Shown one piece after another: positions 52,915 to 61,469 of a DNA stretch of 64,000 nucleotides; position 1 is the stretch's first letter; the number at the start of each line of letters is the position of its first letter. Source of the DNA: JACZUI01 sp965216725. GTDB lineage: Bacteria > Actinomycetota > Acidimicrobiia > Spongiisociales > ZC4RG35. The DNA lies in contig CBDCGI010000018.1 of NCBI GenBank assembly GCA_965216725.1, positions 128,005-192,004 on the forward strand, in the 5' to 3' direction. The position numbers were made by a program, and so were the translations under genes. Below the pieces are notes generated by a model that worked only from the letters and a program-made list of their open reading frames with translations, was not told the DNA's origin and did no database searches.

Positions 52915-53838
52915 CGTAGCCCGGCCCGGATCACGCCGACCGCTTCGATTTCGGCGACACAACGCTCAGGCTCGCCGGTGAGCATCTTGTAGGTATATCG
53001 AAGAACCTGGAACCCGCGGGTCGCCAACTCGTTGTCCCGTCGTCGATCGCGCTCAAAGTCGCCATTTCGCTGGTGCCAGTTGCGACCGTCGGCTTCGATA
53101 ATCAACCTCCACTCAGGGAATCAAGAACATCAACGCGGCAGATCTGGCCCGTGAGCAATGCCCGGTGCTCTCTCGAATACGGCGGCACCTCGGCGCGGCG
53201 CAACAATCGCTCCAGCAATGCCTCCAAATACGTCGTAATCCTTCGTCGGTGCCGAAGGCAGACGTTCATACACCATTCGACGAAGCGACTTAATCCCCCG
53301 GGTTCGGCGCCCGGCTTCCCGATCGAAGATAGGGAAGGAAAGCCGGCAAGTCGAGCTTCCCGCTTAGAACGGCGTCATCGAAGATCGGCTCCAACAACCC
53401 AACCTGCACATCCGCCCCCAGCGACAGGAATGTCTCTGGCGCCGTCGAAACCCGGAACCCGCGGATCACGGTCGTCGAAATCAAGTCAAACTGATCCGAT
53501 TCGATGACTCTCGCCAACGGCGAGCGACGGTTGGCCCCCTCCGGCACGACGATGGTTGGTCGGGTCTTGGCCATATCGCGGAAACCGAGGAGGTGCGCTG
53601 CTGAGCGATGCCCGACAAATGCCTCAGGATGGCCGAGAAGGGCGGCGGAGAGTTGGCGCTCCCAGGTGGACGGAGCTGACGCCAGCGCATAGACCGACTG
53701 GTCAAGCCGCACCCAGGCCCCGTTGTCGATAGCGCGGAAGATCGCGCTGCGGTCAAACCCAAACTCCAGGGCTTGTTTTCGGCTGAACACACCGTGCTGC
53801 TTCCGAACGGTGGCGTTCAGACGGCTGGTGTCCCTCAT
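52905..53838 (-). pseudogene. decayed AbiEi-antitoxin-like / DUF559 nuclease-fold gene
   Basis: Conceptual translation gives an AbiEi-like wHTH region (MRDTSRLNATVRKQHGVFSR, SAIFRAIDNGAWVRLDQSVYA) from 53838, running to about 53320, then pieces in other frames: GIKSLRRMVYERLPS, EALLERLLRRAEVPPYS and ALLTGQICRVD, then PEWRLIIEADGRNWHQRNGDF and FQVLRYTYKMLTGEP, ending at 52905. That is the domain order of actinobacterial AbiEi-family proteins with a C-terminal DUF559 (Vsr-like) domain. At least three frameshifts (near 53320, 53200 and 53110) break it. No partner toxin AbiEii is present. It lies between the two repeat clusters. Confidence 0.8.
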
Positions 53839-53884
53839 ATGTAGAGGATTTTGGATTGGACCCGTGCGATCAACCCCTTCGTTC

Positions 53885-54076
53885 GAGCCGACGGCAGAAC
53901 GCGCCATGCGCGATTCAAAGCCGGGTCGAGGAAACCCACACGACCGCCACTCCACGAGCCTGCAACAAAACGCGCCATACGCGACTCAAAGCCGGGTCGA
54001 GGAAACCCACACGACCGCCGCTCCACGAGCCTGCGACAGGACGCGCTATACGCGACTCAACGCGGGATCGACGTGA
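53885..54076. repeat. repeat cluster B: three direct copies of a 71-bp unit
   Basis: Units start at 53885, 53956 and 54027 (period 71 bp); the third is partial, ending near 54076. The cores match cluster A (GAGCC...CGACTCAA, CGCG arms kept). The 37-bp parts between cores are nearly identical to each other in this cluster (AGCCGGGTCGAGGAAACCCA) and only distantly like those of cluster A. The cluster ends 9 bp before the puuD-like stop codon. Confidence 0.85.
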
Positions 54077-54084
54077 AGGGCTCC

Positions 54085-55269
54085 TTAGCCGTCGGTGTAC
54101 TCGTCGAGCCAGACCTCGAGTGTCGCCCGTTCCTCGTCGGTCATCCCTGTGAGATTCCCGATGGGCATGTTGGTGGTATCGACGGCCTGGGCTCGAATCA
54201 GGCTCGCGTTGGTGATCATCTCGTCTGACGTGTCAAAGGTGACGTCCTTCGGAGCTGCTGTGAATCCGGGCTGTGTCGGCGTGGCCGAATGACATGGTGT
54301 GCACCGGTCGGTGACGATGACGACACCATCCTCAAATGTCACCGTTGATGCATCTACAGCGGGCAGGTCGGTCTCGGGAACCGTCACGTAGGCCAGGACG
54401 AGCATCCCCAACGCCGCTGCGGGCAACGCCCACGTATTGCGATGCCCCTGCCCCCGGAGGTTGAACCAATGCCGAATAACAGCACCTGCCAGCACCAGAC
54501 CGGCCAGTACCAGCCAGCCGATCTCGTCGCCGAACGTGAAGGGGAAGTGGCTGGAGATCATGATGAAGATCACCGGCAACGTCAGGTAGTTGTTGTGGAG
54601 TGAACGCAATGCGGCGTGCTCGCCAAGCGCACGGTTGGGCTCACGCCCTTCCTCAATAGCGCCCACCATCTCCTTCTGCGCCGGGATGATGACGAAGAAG
54701 ACGTTGCCCGCCATGAGCGTTCCGAGCAGCGCACCGGTGTGGATGTAGGCCGCCCGGTCGGTGAAGAGCTGGTCGAGTCCGAAGATTGTCCCTGCGATCA
54801 GCACAAACGACATGGCTATGAAGAAGGGCGGATCTTCGATGAGAGGTGACTTGCACAACCAGTCGTACACCAACCAGCCGACAAGCAACAGGCCGATTCC
54901 GATGAGTGACGCAACCAGCGGAGTGATGTCCGCCTTGGCGGCATCGATGAGGAGCACCTCCGCGTCGAGGTAGAAGAGGAGCACCAGCAAGGAGAACCCG
55001 CTCAGCCACGTGGTGTACGCCTCCCACTTGAACCAGTGGAGAGTGTCTGGTAGCCGACGGAGCCCGGTGTACTTGAGCACGCGGTAGAAACCCCCGCCAT
55101 GCACAGCCCACAGCTCGGCCGACGAGCCTTCGGGGAGATCGGGCGTGGCCCTCACCTGGTTGTTCAGCCAGACGAAGTAGAACGACGTCCCAATCCACAC
55201 GACACCGGCGACCACATGTAGCCAGCGCAGACCGAGATGGAGCCAGTCGTATACGTGATCCCAGGTCAC
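54085..55269 (-). CDS. puuD: PuuD-type urate hydroxylase/cytochrome c membrane protein
   Basis: A 394-aa membrane protein of the urate oxidase N-terminal-domain family fused to a cytochrome c domain, as in PuuD, which hydroxylates urate and passes electrons to the respiratory chain. About eight membrane helices begin with HLGLRWLHVVAGVVWIG; a conserved segment is RSLHNNYLTLPVIFIMISSHFPF; the C-terminal domain has CTPCH (CxxCH heme c) at about residue 325 and an axial-ligand candidate Met in TNMPIGN. Function in purine breakdown is inference from the family; no other purine genes are near. Repeat cluster B lies just downstream. Confidence 0.82.
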   Translation of the reverse strand: MTWDHVYDWLHLGLRWLHVVAGVVWIGTSFYFVWLNNQVRATPDLPEGSSAELWAVHGGGFYRVLKYTGLRRLPDTLHWFKWEAYTTWLSGFSLLVLLFYLDAEVLLIDAAKADITPLVASLIGIGLLLVGWLVYDWLCKSPLIEDPPFFIAMSFVLIAGTIFGLDQLFTDRAAYIHTGALLGTLMAGNVFFVIIPAQKEMVGAIEEGREPNRALGEHAALRSLHNNYLTLPVIFIMISSHFPFTFGDEIGWLVLAGLVLAGAVIRHWFNLRGQGHRNTWALPAAALGMLVLAYVTVPETDLPAVDASTVTFEDGVVIVTDRCTPCHSATPTQPGFTAAPKDVTFDTSDEMITNASLIRAQAVDTTNMPIGNLTGMTDEERATLEVWLDEYTDG

Positions 55270-55339
55270 GACCAGCGAGCAACCGGATTGTGTTCCTGCA
55301 CGAACCGGCAGTGTATGCCGATGTGCCCAGGGGTTCAGT

Positions 55340-56353
55340 TCACCAGGTGGGCACGTAGGTCGTCAGCGTTTTCATATAGCTAGTCCGCTCGAACACCCCC
55401 GGGTCGGGAACAGCCTCGAACGAAAGGCTGCCCCTCGCCTCGTCGGCCGACTTGTAGTCCCGCTCGGCCAGCCACGCCTCGAGGCCATCGCGAACCTCTG
55501 AGAGACGACCGGCGCCGTGGCGAAGTAGAGCCGAGGCCATGTTCATGACCGTGGCCCCTGCTAGGAGGGACTTGATTGCGTCGTCCGGCTGGTGGATTCC
55601 CGACGTTGCGGCGAGATCGCAGTCCACCTTCCCGTAGAGAATCGCCAGCCACCGGAGCACCAGCCGTAGCTCGACCGGGTCCGAAAGCTTGAGGTTGGGA
55701 ACGACATGAAGCGTGTCGAGATCTATATCCGGCTGATAGAAACGATTGAAGATGACAAGCGCATCGGCGCCGGCGTCGGACATCCGGCGAGCCATGTCTC
55801 CGAAAGAGGAGAAATAAGGGCCGACCTTGACTGCGAGGGGTCCTTCGCCAGCCGTCTTGATGGTCTCCACCAATCGTAGATACGACGCCTCGACAGCATC
55901 GGCCGACTCCTCGACGTTGGTTGCAAGCCGATAGGTATTGATCTCGAGACCGTCGATCCCCTGATCCCAGAGGATTCGCGCGTATGCGGTCCAACCACCT
56001 TCAGAGACTCCGTTCAGACTGGCGATAACAGGGACCGACGCTTCCTCTTTTGCCCGGCGCACCAGGTCCAAGTAGTCCTCGGGCCCGGTGTTGTAGTCGT
56101 CGAGCTGGGGGAAGAAGCCGGCGGCCGCTTCGCCGAACCCGTCAGCGCCCATCTCGAGGCTGTAGTGAACCGCCATCGCATCGTGTTCGATCTGCTCCTC
56201 GAACAGGCTGGGCAACACGATCGCAGGTGCCCCTGCGTCCACCAACGCAAGGATGTGGTCGATGTCCCCGGTCAGGGGGGACGCCGACGGGACTATGGGA
56301 TGATCGAGCTCGATACCCATGTAGCTGGTCTTCATGTCGATTGTTCTGCTCAT
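55340..56353 (-). CDS. dihydroorotate dehydrogenase-like flavoprotein
   Basis: TIM-barrel flavoprotein of the DHOD family, 337 aa. It shows MGIELDHPIVPSASPLTGD, PVIASLNGVSEGGW, DGLEINTYRL, VKVGPYFSSFGDMARRM and DALVIFNRFYQPD, consistent with an FMN site. The pyrimidine pathway is unlikely, since such DHOD-like genes are commonly paired with pyruvate:ferredoxin oxidoreductase. The start ATG 56353 overlaps the nifJ stop (ATGA). The substrate is unknown. Confidence 0.87.
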   Translation of the reverse strand: MSRTIDMKTSYMGIELDHPIVPSASPLTGDIDHILALVDAGAPAIVLPSLFEEQIEHDAMAVHYSLEMGADGFGEAAAGFFPQLDDYNTGPEDYLDLVRRAKEEASVPVIASLNGVSEGGWTAYARILWDQGIDGLEINTYRLATNVEESADAVEASYLRLVETIKTAGEGPLAVKVGPYFSSFGDMARRMSDAGADALVIFNRFYQPDIDLDTLHVVPNLKLSDPVELRLVLRWLAILYGKVDCDLAATSGIHQPDDAIKSLLAGATVMNMASALLRHGAGRLSEVRDGLEAWLAERDYKSADEARGSLSFEAVPDPGVFERTSYMKTLTTYVPTW

Positions 56354-59300
56354 TCTTCGATCTCCGCGTACTCGGCGGTGCGATGGATCTCCACCATTTG
56401 CTCGTAGAGGTGCCATCGATTGTCGATGTCCTGCTGGGCCTGAGACATCAATAACTCGGCTTGTTCGGGATCGGCCCGGCCGAGCATCGCGAACCGCGCC
56501 TCTTTGGCGGCAAACTCCTTGAATGGGACCTTCGGTTTGCGGCTGTCGAGCCTCAGCCCTGGCATGCCAGCCTCCTCTCGAGCCGGGTCATAGCGATACA
56601 ACGGCCAGTAGCCGGACTCGGTTGCCGTCTTCTGCTGGCCAAGCTGGTTTGCCATGTCGATGCCATGCGCGATGCAGGGGCTGTACGCGATGACCAGCGA
56701 GACACCATGATGAGCCTCCGCCTCGGCGAGGGTCTTCACTGTCTGTGTCGGGTTGGCACCCATAGCAACCTGGCCCACGTACACATTGCCGTAAGACATG
56801 GCGATCTGGCCCAGATCCTTTTTCCCGGTGGCCTTCCCGCCGGCGGCGAACTTGGCGATGGCCGCCCGCGGTGTTGACTTGGACGCTTGTCCGCCAGTGT
56901 TGGAGTAGACCTCGGTATCCAGCACCAGGATGTTGATGTCACGACCGGATGCCAGAACATGGTCGAGACCCCCGAACCCGATGTCGTAGGCCCAGCCGTC
57001 GCCGCCGACGATCCAGATGCTGGTCTCGACGAGGGCGTCGGCAACGCCTTCCAGACGTCTTGGAAGTGGACCCTCCAGATCGGCCAGCCTCGTCTTGAGA
57101 GCATCAACATGGTCCCGCTGAAGACGGGTGAGGGTATCGGTATCGAGATTCTCCGGGTTCTCGGCCAACTCGAGAATGTCGACTGCCAGCTCGCCCAGCT
57201 CGGGGGCCAGAGCCGTTACCAGGAGGATTGCGTCCTCTCTCTGCGCCTCCATGGCCAGACGCATGCCAAGCCCGAACTCGGCGTTGTCTTCGAACAAACT
57301 GTTGGACCATGCAGGCCCTCGGCCATCCTGATTGGTGGTCCAAGGCGTCGTGGGCAGGTTGCCTCCGTAAATGGATGAACAACCGGTGGCGTTGGCCACG
57401 ATCATTCGGTCACCCATCATCTGTGTTATGAGCTTCAGATAGGGCGTTTCCCCGCATCCTGCACATGCCCCAGAGAACTCGAAGAGTGGTTCCAGGAGCT
57501 GTGAGCCTTTGACCGACGCAGCATTCACCTCATCAACGCGCATCTCCGGGATGGTGAGAAAGTGGGCAAAGTTGGCTCTCTCTCTTTCCAGATGGTCTTC
57601 TTTGGGCAACATGTTGATCGCCTTGTGCTTGACCACCTTCTTCGACTTCGCCGGGCAGATGTCCACACACACAGCGCATCCCGTGCAGTCATCGGGCGCA
57701 ACCTGGATGGTGATCCTCTTCCCCGTAAGGTCTTTACCCGTGGACTCCTTCCACAAGAAGCCATCTGGTATTGCGACATCGGGATCGAACGCTTTGAACC
57801 GGATTGCCGCATGGGGGCAAACGAGGGCGCAACGTCCGCAGTCGATGCAAATGTCTGGATCCCAAATCGGGATCTCGTGAGCGATGGAGCGCTTCTCCCA
57901 CCTTGCAGTCCCTGTGGGAAAGGTCCCGTCCACCGGCATGGCGGAGACGGGCAGCAGATCACCTTTCCCGTCGAGCATCATCGATGTCACCTTCCTCACG
58001 AAATCGGGCGCCGAGTCGGTCACCGGGCGTCCTGACATCGCCTCCCCCGATACTCCACCGGGATCCACCTTGTAGAGGGACTCGACTGCTCGGTCTACCG
58101 CCCGCTCGTTCTTCTCGACAACAGCTCTCCCCCTCCGGCCGTAGGTCTTACCGATGTGCCTTTTGATGGCTGCCACCGACGTGCTCGGGTCCAAGACCTC
58201 AGAGATGTGGAAAAAGCAAGTCTGCAGAACCGTGTTGATCCGTCCACCGAGACCCTCTTCGCGTGCGATCCGCCCGGCATCTACCGCCCACACCTCGAGC
58301 TGCTTCTCGACGATCTCCCTCTGTGACTCGATAGGGATTCGCTCCCAGGTCTGTTCGGCAGGGTGTGGACTGTTGATGAGTACCGCAGCCCCAGGTGCAG
58401 CGACACTGAGGGGTTCTCCCTCGTTGAGAAACTGGAATTGGTGGACTGCCACGAAGTCGGCGCTGTCGATCAGGTACGTCGACTCGATGGGGCGAGGGGA
58501 AACCCTCAGGTGTGACACGGTCTTCGAGCCCGATTTCTTCGAGTCGTAGACGAAGTAGCCCTGCACGTGGAGATCGGTCTCCTCGCCGATGATCTTCACC
58601 GTTGCCTTGTTGGCCCCCACCGTGCCGTCCGATCCGAGGCCGTAGAACACGGCTCGGGTCACATCCGCAGGCTCTGACCACCGGGTCGAGTCGTAGTCCA
58701 CCGAGAGGCCGCTGACATCATCTCTGATCCCGACTGTGAAATGGGTGCGACCGCCGGGAATGGATGCCTCCGTGAACACGCCGGCCACCATCGCCGGCGT
58801 GAACTCCTTCGAGGAGAGGCCGTACCGCCCTCCCAGCACCCGACAATCACGCCCCTGCTCCTTCAAAGCCGACACGACGTCGAGATACAGGGGCTCTCCT
58901 ATCCCTCCTGGCTCCTTCGTGCGATCAAGGGCAACTACACAAGTCGCGGTGTCCGGAATGGCGGCACTGAAGGACTCCGACGCGAATGGCCGGTACAAGC
59001 GAACGGTGACCACGCCAACTCTCTGGCCTTCGTCCACCAGACGATCGACCGCCTCGCGTGCGGCACCCGAACCCGAGCCCATGATCACCAGGACCGTCTC
59101 GGCGTCTTCGGCTCCGTAATAGTCAAACAGGCCGTATTCGCGGCCCGACTTCTCTCCCACCCGTCCCATCACCGCTTCGACGATTCCCGGTAGCTCCTCG
59201 TAAAAAGGATTGACCGCTTCGCGTGCCTGGAAGAAGACGTCGGGGTTCTGGGCGCTACCCCGCAGAACAGGTCGGGTCGGGCTCAAGGCTCGAAGCCGAT

Positions 59301-59916
59301 GTGCGGCGATGTGGTCTTCATCGACTAGACCACGAACGACGTCCTCCCCAATCAACTCGATCTTCGCCACCTCGTGAGAGGTCCTGAATCCGTCGAAAAA
59401 GTGAAGAAAGGGAATGCGGCCCTGCATGGTGGCCAGGTGAGCCACCAACGCCATGTCCTGGGCTTCCTGAACCGACGATGATGCGAGCAGGGCGAACCCC
59501 GTCTGTCTTGCCGCCATCACATCGGAGTGGTCGCCGAAGATCGAGAGGGCATGGGTCGCCACAGCTCTCGCCGCGACATGGATGACGGTTGGAGTGAGCT
59601 CGCCCGCGATCTTGTACATGTTGGGGATCATCAGCAGGAGACCCTGCGACGCGGTGAATGTGGTACTCAACGCACCGGCGGTCAATGAGCCGTGGATCGC
59701 ACCCGCGGCACCACCTTCACTTTGCATCTCGACAACGTCGGGCACCACACCCCACAGGTTCGGCCGGCCCTGATGAGACCAGGCGTCGGCGAGCTCGCCC
59801 ATGGGAGAGGCAGGTGTGATGGGGTAGATCGCGATGACCTCACTGAGAAGATGGGCGATCCGAGCCGCCGCCTCATTGCCGTCGACGGTGATTTGAGCGG
59901 CGGGTCCTGGCTCCAT
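56350..59916 (-). CDS. nifJ: pyruvate:ferredoxin (flavodoxin) oxidoreductase
   Basis: One-chain PFOR, 1188 aa, which oxidises pyruvate to acetyl-CoA and CO2 and reduces ferredoxin or flavodoxin. The N-terminal part has YPITPASPMGELADAW and GLLLMIPNMYKIAGEL; a gamma-type domain follows. Two 4Fe-4S clusters are set in CIDCGRCALVCP and CTGCAVCVDICPAKSKK; a further Cys pair is in CAGCGETPYLK; the TPP domain has GDGWAYDIGFGGLDHVLASG and EVYSNTGGQASKSTP. Although PFOR is oxygen-sensitive in many organisms, actinobacterial and other aerobic hosts do carry it. A DHOD-like gene is coupled downstream. Confidence 0.96.
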   Translation of the reverse strand: MEPGPAAQITVDGNEAAARIAHLLSEVIAIYPITPASPMGELADAWSHQGRPNLWGVVPDVVEMQSEGGAAGAIHGSLTAGALSTTFTASQGLLLMIPNMYKIAGELTPTVIHVAARAVATHALSIFGDHSDVMAARQTGFALLASSSVQEAQDMALVAHLATMQGRIPFLHFFDGFRTSHEVAKIELIGEDVVRGLVDEDHIAAHRLRALSPTRPVLRGSAQNPDVFFQAREAVNPFYEELPGIVEAVMGRVGEKSGREYGLFDYYGAEDAETVLVIMGSGSGAAREAVDRLVDEGQRVGVVTVRLYRPFASESFSAAIPDTATCVVALDRTKEPGGIGEPLYLDVVSALKEQGRDCRVLGGRYGLSSKEFTPAMVAGVFTEASIPGGRTHFTVGIRDDVSGLSVDYDSTRWSEPADVTRAVFYGLGSDGTVGANKATVKIIGEETDLHVQGYFVYDSKKSGSKTVSHLRVSPRPIESTYLIDSADFVAVHQFQFLNEGEPLSVAAPGAAVLINSPHPAEQTWERIPIESQREIVEKQLEVWAVDAGRIAREEGLGGRINTVLQTCFFHISEVLDPSTSVAAIKRHIGKTYGRRGRAVVEKNERAVDRAVESLYKVDPGGVSGEAMSGRPVTDSAPDFVRKVTSMMLDGKGDLLPVSAMPVDGTFPTGTARWEKRSIAHEIPIWDPDICIDCGRCALVCPHAAIRFKAFDPDVAIPDGFLWKESTGKDLTGKRITIQVAPDDCTGCAVCVDICPAKSKKVVKHKAINMLPKEDHLERERANFAHFLTIPEMRVDEVNAASVKGSQLLEPLFEFSGACAGCGETPYLKLITQMMGDRMIVANATGCSSIYGGNLPTTPWTTNQDGRGPAWSNSLFEDNAEFGLGMRLAMEAQREDAILLVTALAPELGELAVDILELAENPENLDTDTLTRLQRDHVDALKTRLADLEGPLPRRLEGVADALVETSIWIVGGDGWAYDIGFGGLDHVLASGRDINILVLDTEVYSNTGGQASKSTPRAAIAKFAAGGKATGKKDLGQIAMSYGNVYVGQVAMGANPTQTVKTLAEAEAHHGVSLVIAYSPCIAHGIDMANQLGQQKTATESGYWPLYRYDPAREEAGMPGLRLDSRKPKVPFKEFAAKEARFAMLGRADPEQAELLMSQAQQDIDNRWHLYEQMVEIHRTAEYAEIEE

Positions 59917-59931
59917 CCCGCCAAGTTATTG

Positions 59932-59966
59932 GGGTCTCGAGCCACCCCCAAAGGGGCCAAAGACCC
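59932..59966. promoter_or_regulatory. inverted repeat upstream of nifJ
   Basis: GGGTCT and AGACCC arms, with inner CCCC-CAAA-GGGG, between the divergent nifJ and coxM starts, 16 bp from the nifJ ATG. It might be an operator. No promoter hexamers could be assigned. Confidence 0.25.
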
Positions 59967-60123
59967 TGATGTATGTGTCACTGGTACCCGTGGCCGGCCG
60001 ACCGAGGAAGGCCCACTTTGGAAACTGCGTACGAGCGGGGGTGCATTGTCGGGACCACGACCTCGACACGACATGCTTGAGTCGCGTTGCGTAGGCTCCC
60101 ATCCCTCACCTCACGGAGGACCC

Positions 60124-60999
60124 ATGTACCCACCAAAGTTCGAATACCTGGCGCCGACCAGCCTCGAGGAGGCGCTGTCGATACTCTCCGAAAGGGGAGA
60201 CGAGGTGAAGGTTCTAGCGGGGGGCCAGAGCCTCATACCCATGATGAAGCTGCGTCTGGCGCGACCTTCGACTCTCATGGACATCAACCGCATCCCCGGG
60301 CTCGACAAGGTGTCGCGCAACAACGGGCACATAAGCATGGGAGCGCTGGTCCGTCACAACGATGTCATCAGGTCTGAAGCTGCCAAAGGGAACCACACCG
60401 TCACCAGTGCGGCTCCATGGGTCGCAGACCCGATCGTCCGCAACTTGGGGACCGTCGCCGGCTCACTGTCCCACCACGACCCCGAGGGGGACTGGGCATC
60501 GGTGATGCTGGCATGCCAGGCCGAGGTGGACTTGACGTCGGCAGAGGGTACGAGAACTGTGCCGATTTCCGAGTTTCTGGTCGACATGTTCACGACGGCC
60601 TGCAAGCCGAACGAGATGATGACCGAGGTGCGGGTCCCGGCTCACAGCAGCCATGGTGGGGGCAACTATCAGAAACTAGAACGAAAGGTGGGCGACTATG
60701 CAACGGTGGCGGTGGCCACCTGTGTGGAGCTGGGCGCCGATGGCAACATCGCGAGCGCGGGCATTGCTTTGACCTCGGTATACGCACACAATTTGAAGGT
60801 GACAGAAGCGGAGGCCGCACTCGTCGGTAACACCCCGAGCGAGGAGCTCTTTGCGGAGGCGGGGAGGATCGCCGCTGCTGCCTGCGACCCGGCATCGGAC
60901 ACCCGAGGGAGCGCCGAATACAAACGCCACGTAGTCGATGTCTTCACGAGACGCGGGCTTTCCGAGTCACTTGCCATAGCGCAGGGAGGTGGGTCATGA
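60124..60999 (+). CDS. coxM: aerobic CO dehydrogenase, FAD-binding medium subunit CoxM
   Basis: FAD subunit of the molybdenum-copper CO dehydrogenase, passing electrons from the 2Fe-2S clusters to the quinone pool. The 291-aa protein has KVLAGGQSLIPMMKLRLARPS (the CoxM AGGQS motif), AAPWVADPIVRNLGTVAGSLSHHDPEGDW and the NEMMTEVRVP segment. GGAGG lies 6 nt before the ATG. It is first in the coxM-coxS-coxL order and overlaps coxS as ATGA. In-frame upstream codons to 59692 run through nifJ and are not real. Confidence 0.93.
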   Translation: MYPPKFEYLAPTSLEEALSILSERGDEVKVLAGGQSLIPMMKLRLARPSTLMDINRIPGLDKVSRNNGHISMGALVRHNDVIRSEAAKGNHTVTSAAPWVADPIVRNLGTVAGSLSHHDPEGDWASVMLACQAEVDLTSAEGTRTVPISEFLVDMFTTACKPNEMMTEVRVPAHSSHGGGNYQKLERKVGDYATVAVATCVELGADGNIASAGIALTSVYAHNLKVTEAEAALVGNTPSEELFAEAGRIAAAACDPASDTRGSAEYKRHVVDVFTRRGLSESLAIAQGGGS

Positions 61000-61469
61000 A
61001 CATCAACGTCACAGTCAACGGCGTCGAGCACTCGGCAGATGTTGAGCCGCGGCTGCTTCTGGTCGACTTCATCCGAAGCACCTTGAAACTCACAGGGACG
61101 CATATCGGTTGTGACACCACCAGTTGCGGCGTTTGCACCGTGCTTCTCGACGGGACCCCGGTCAAGTCGTGCACAATGTTCGCGGTTCAGGTCGACGGGA
61201 GGTCGATTACGACCGTGGAGGGTCTGAAGAATGGCGAGCTGTCTCCCATCCAGCAGGCATTTCACACCGAACACGGCCTTCAATGTGGTTTCTGCACTCC
61301 GGCGATGATGCTTGTGGGGAGTGCACTCATCGAAGAGAACGACGATCCGTCAGAGGATGAGATCCGGTGGGCCATAAGCGGCAATCTCTGCCGATGCACC
61401 GGTTACATGAACATCGTCAAGGCGATTCAGGCTGCCGCAAAGGCGACCCGTGAGGGAGCAAACACATGA
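60996..61469 (+). CDS. coxS: aerobic CO dehydrogenase, 2Fe-2S small subunit CoxS
   Basis: Iron-sulfur subunit with two [2Fe-2S] clusters: the plant-type HIGCDTTSCGVCTVLLDG (residues 37-55) and the GFCTPAMMLVGSALI plus CRCTGYMNIVKAI helical cluster. The length of 157 aa is normal. ATGA overlaps on both sides mean tight coupling with coxM and coxL. Confidence 0.95.
   Translation: MNINVTVNGVEHSADVEPRLLLVDFIRSTLKLTGTHIGCDTTSCGVCTVLLDGTPVKSCTMFAVQVDGRSITTVEGLKNGELSPIQQAFHTEHGLQCGFCTPAMMLVGSALIEENDDPSEDEIRWAISGNLCRCTGYMNIVKAIQAAAKATREGANT

Noticed and set aside
52771..54076. CRISPR-like appearance of the 71-72 bp units (a core of about 34 bp and 37-bp gaps)
   Set aside because: The gaps are repeats of each other, not unique spacers, the core is not flanked by a leader, and there are no cas genes.
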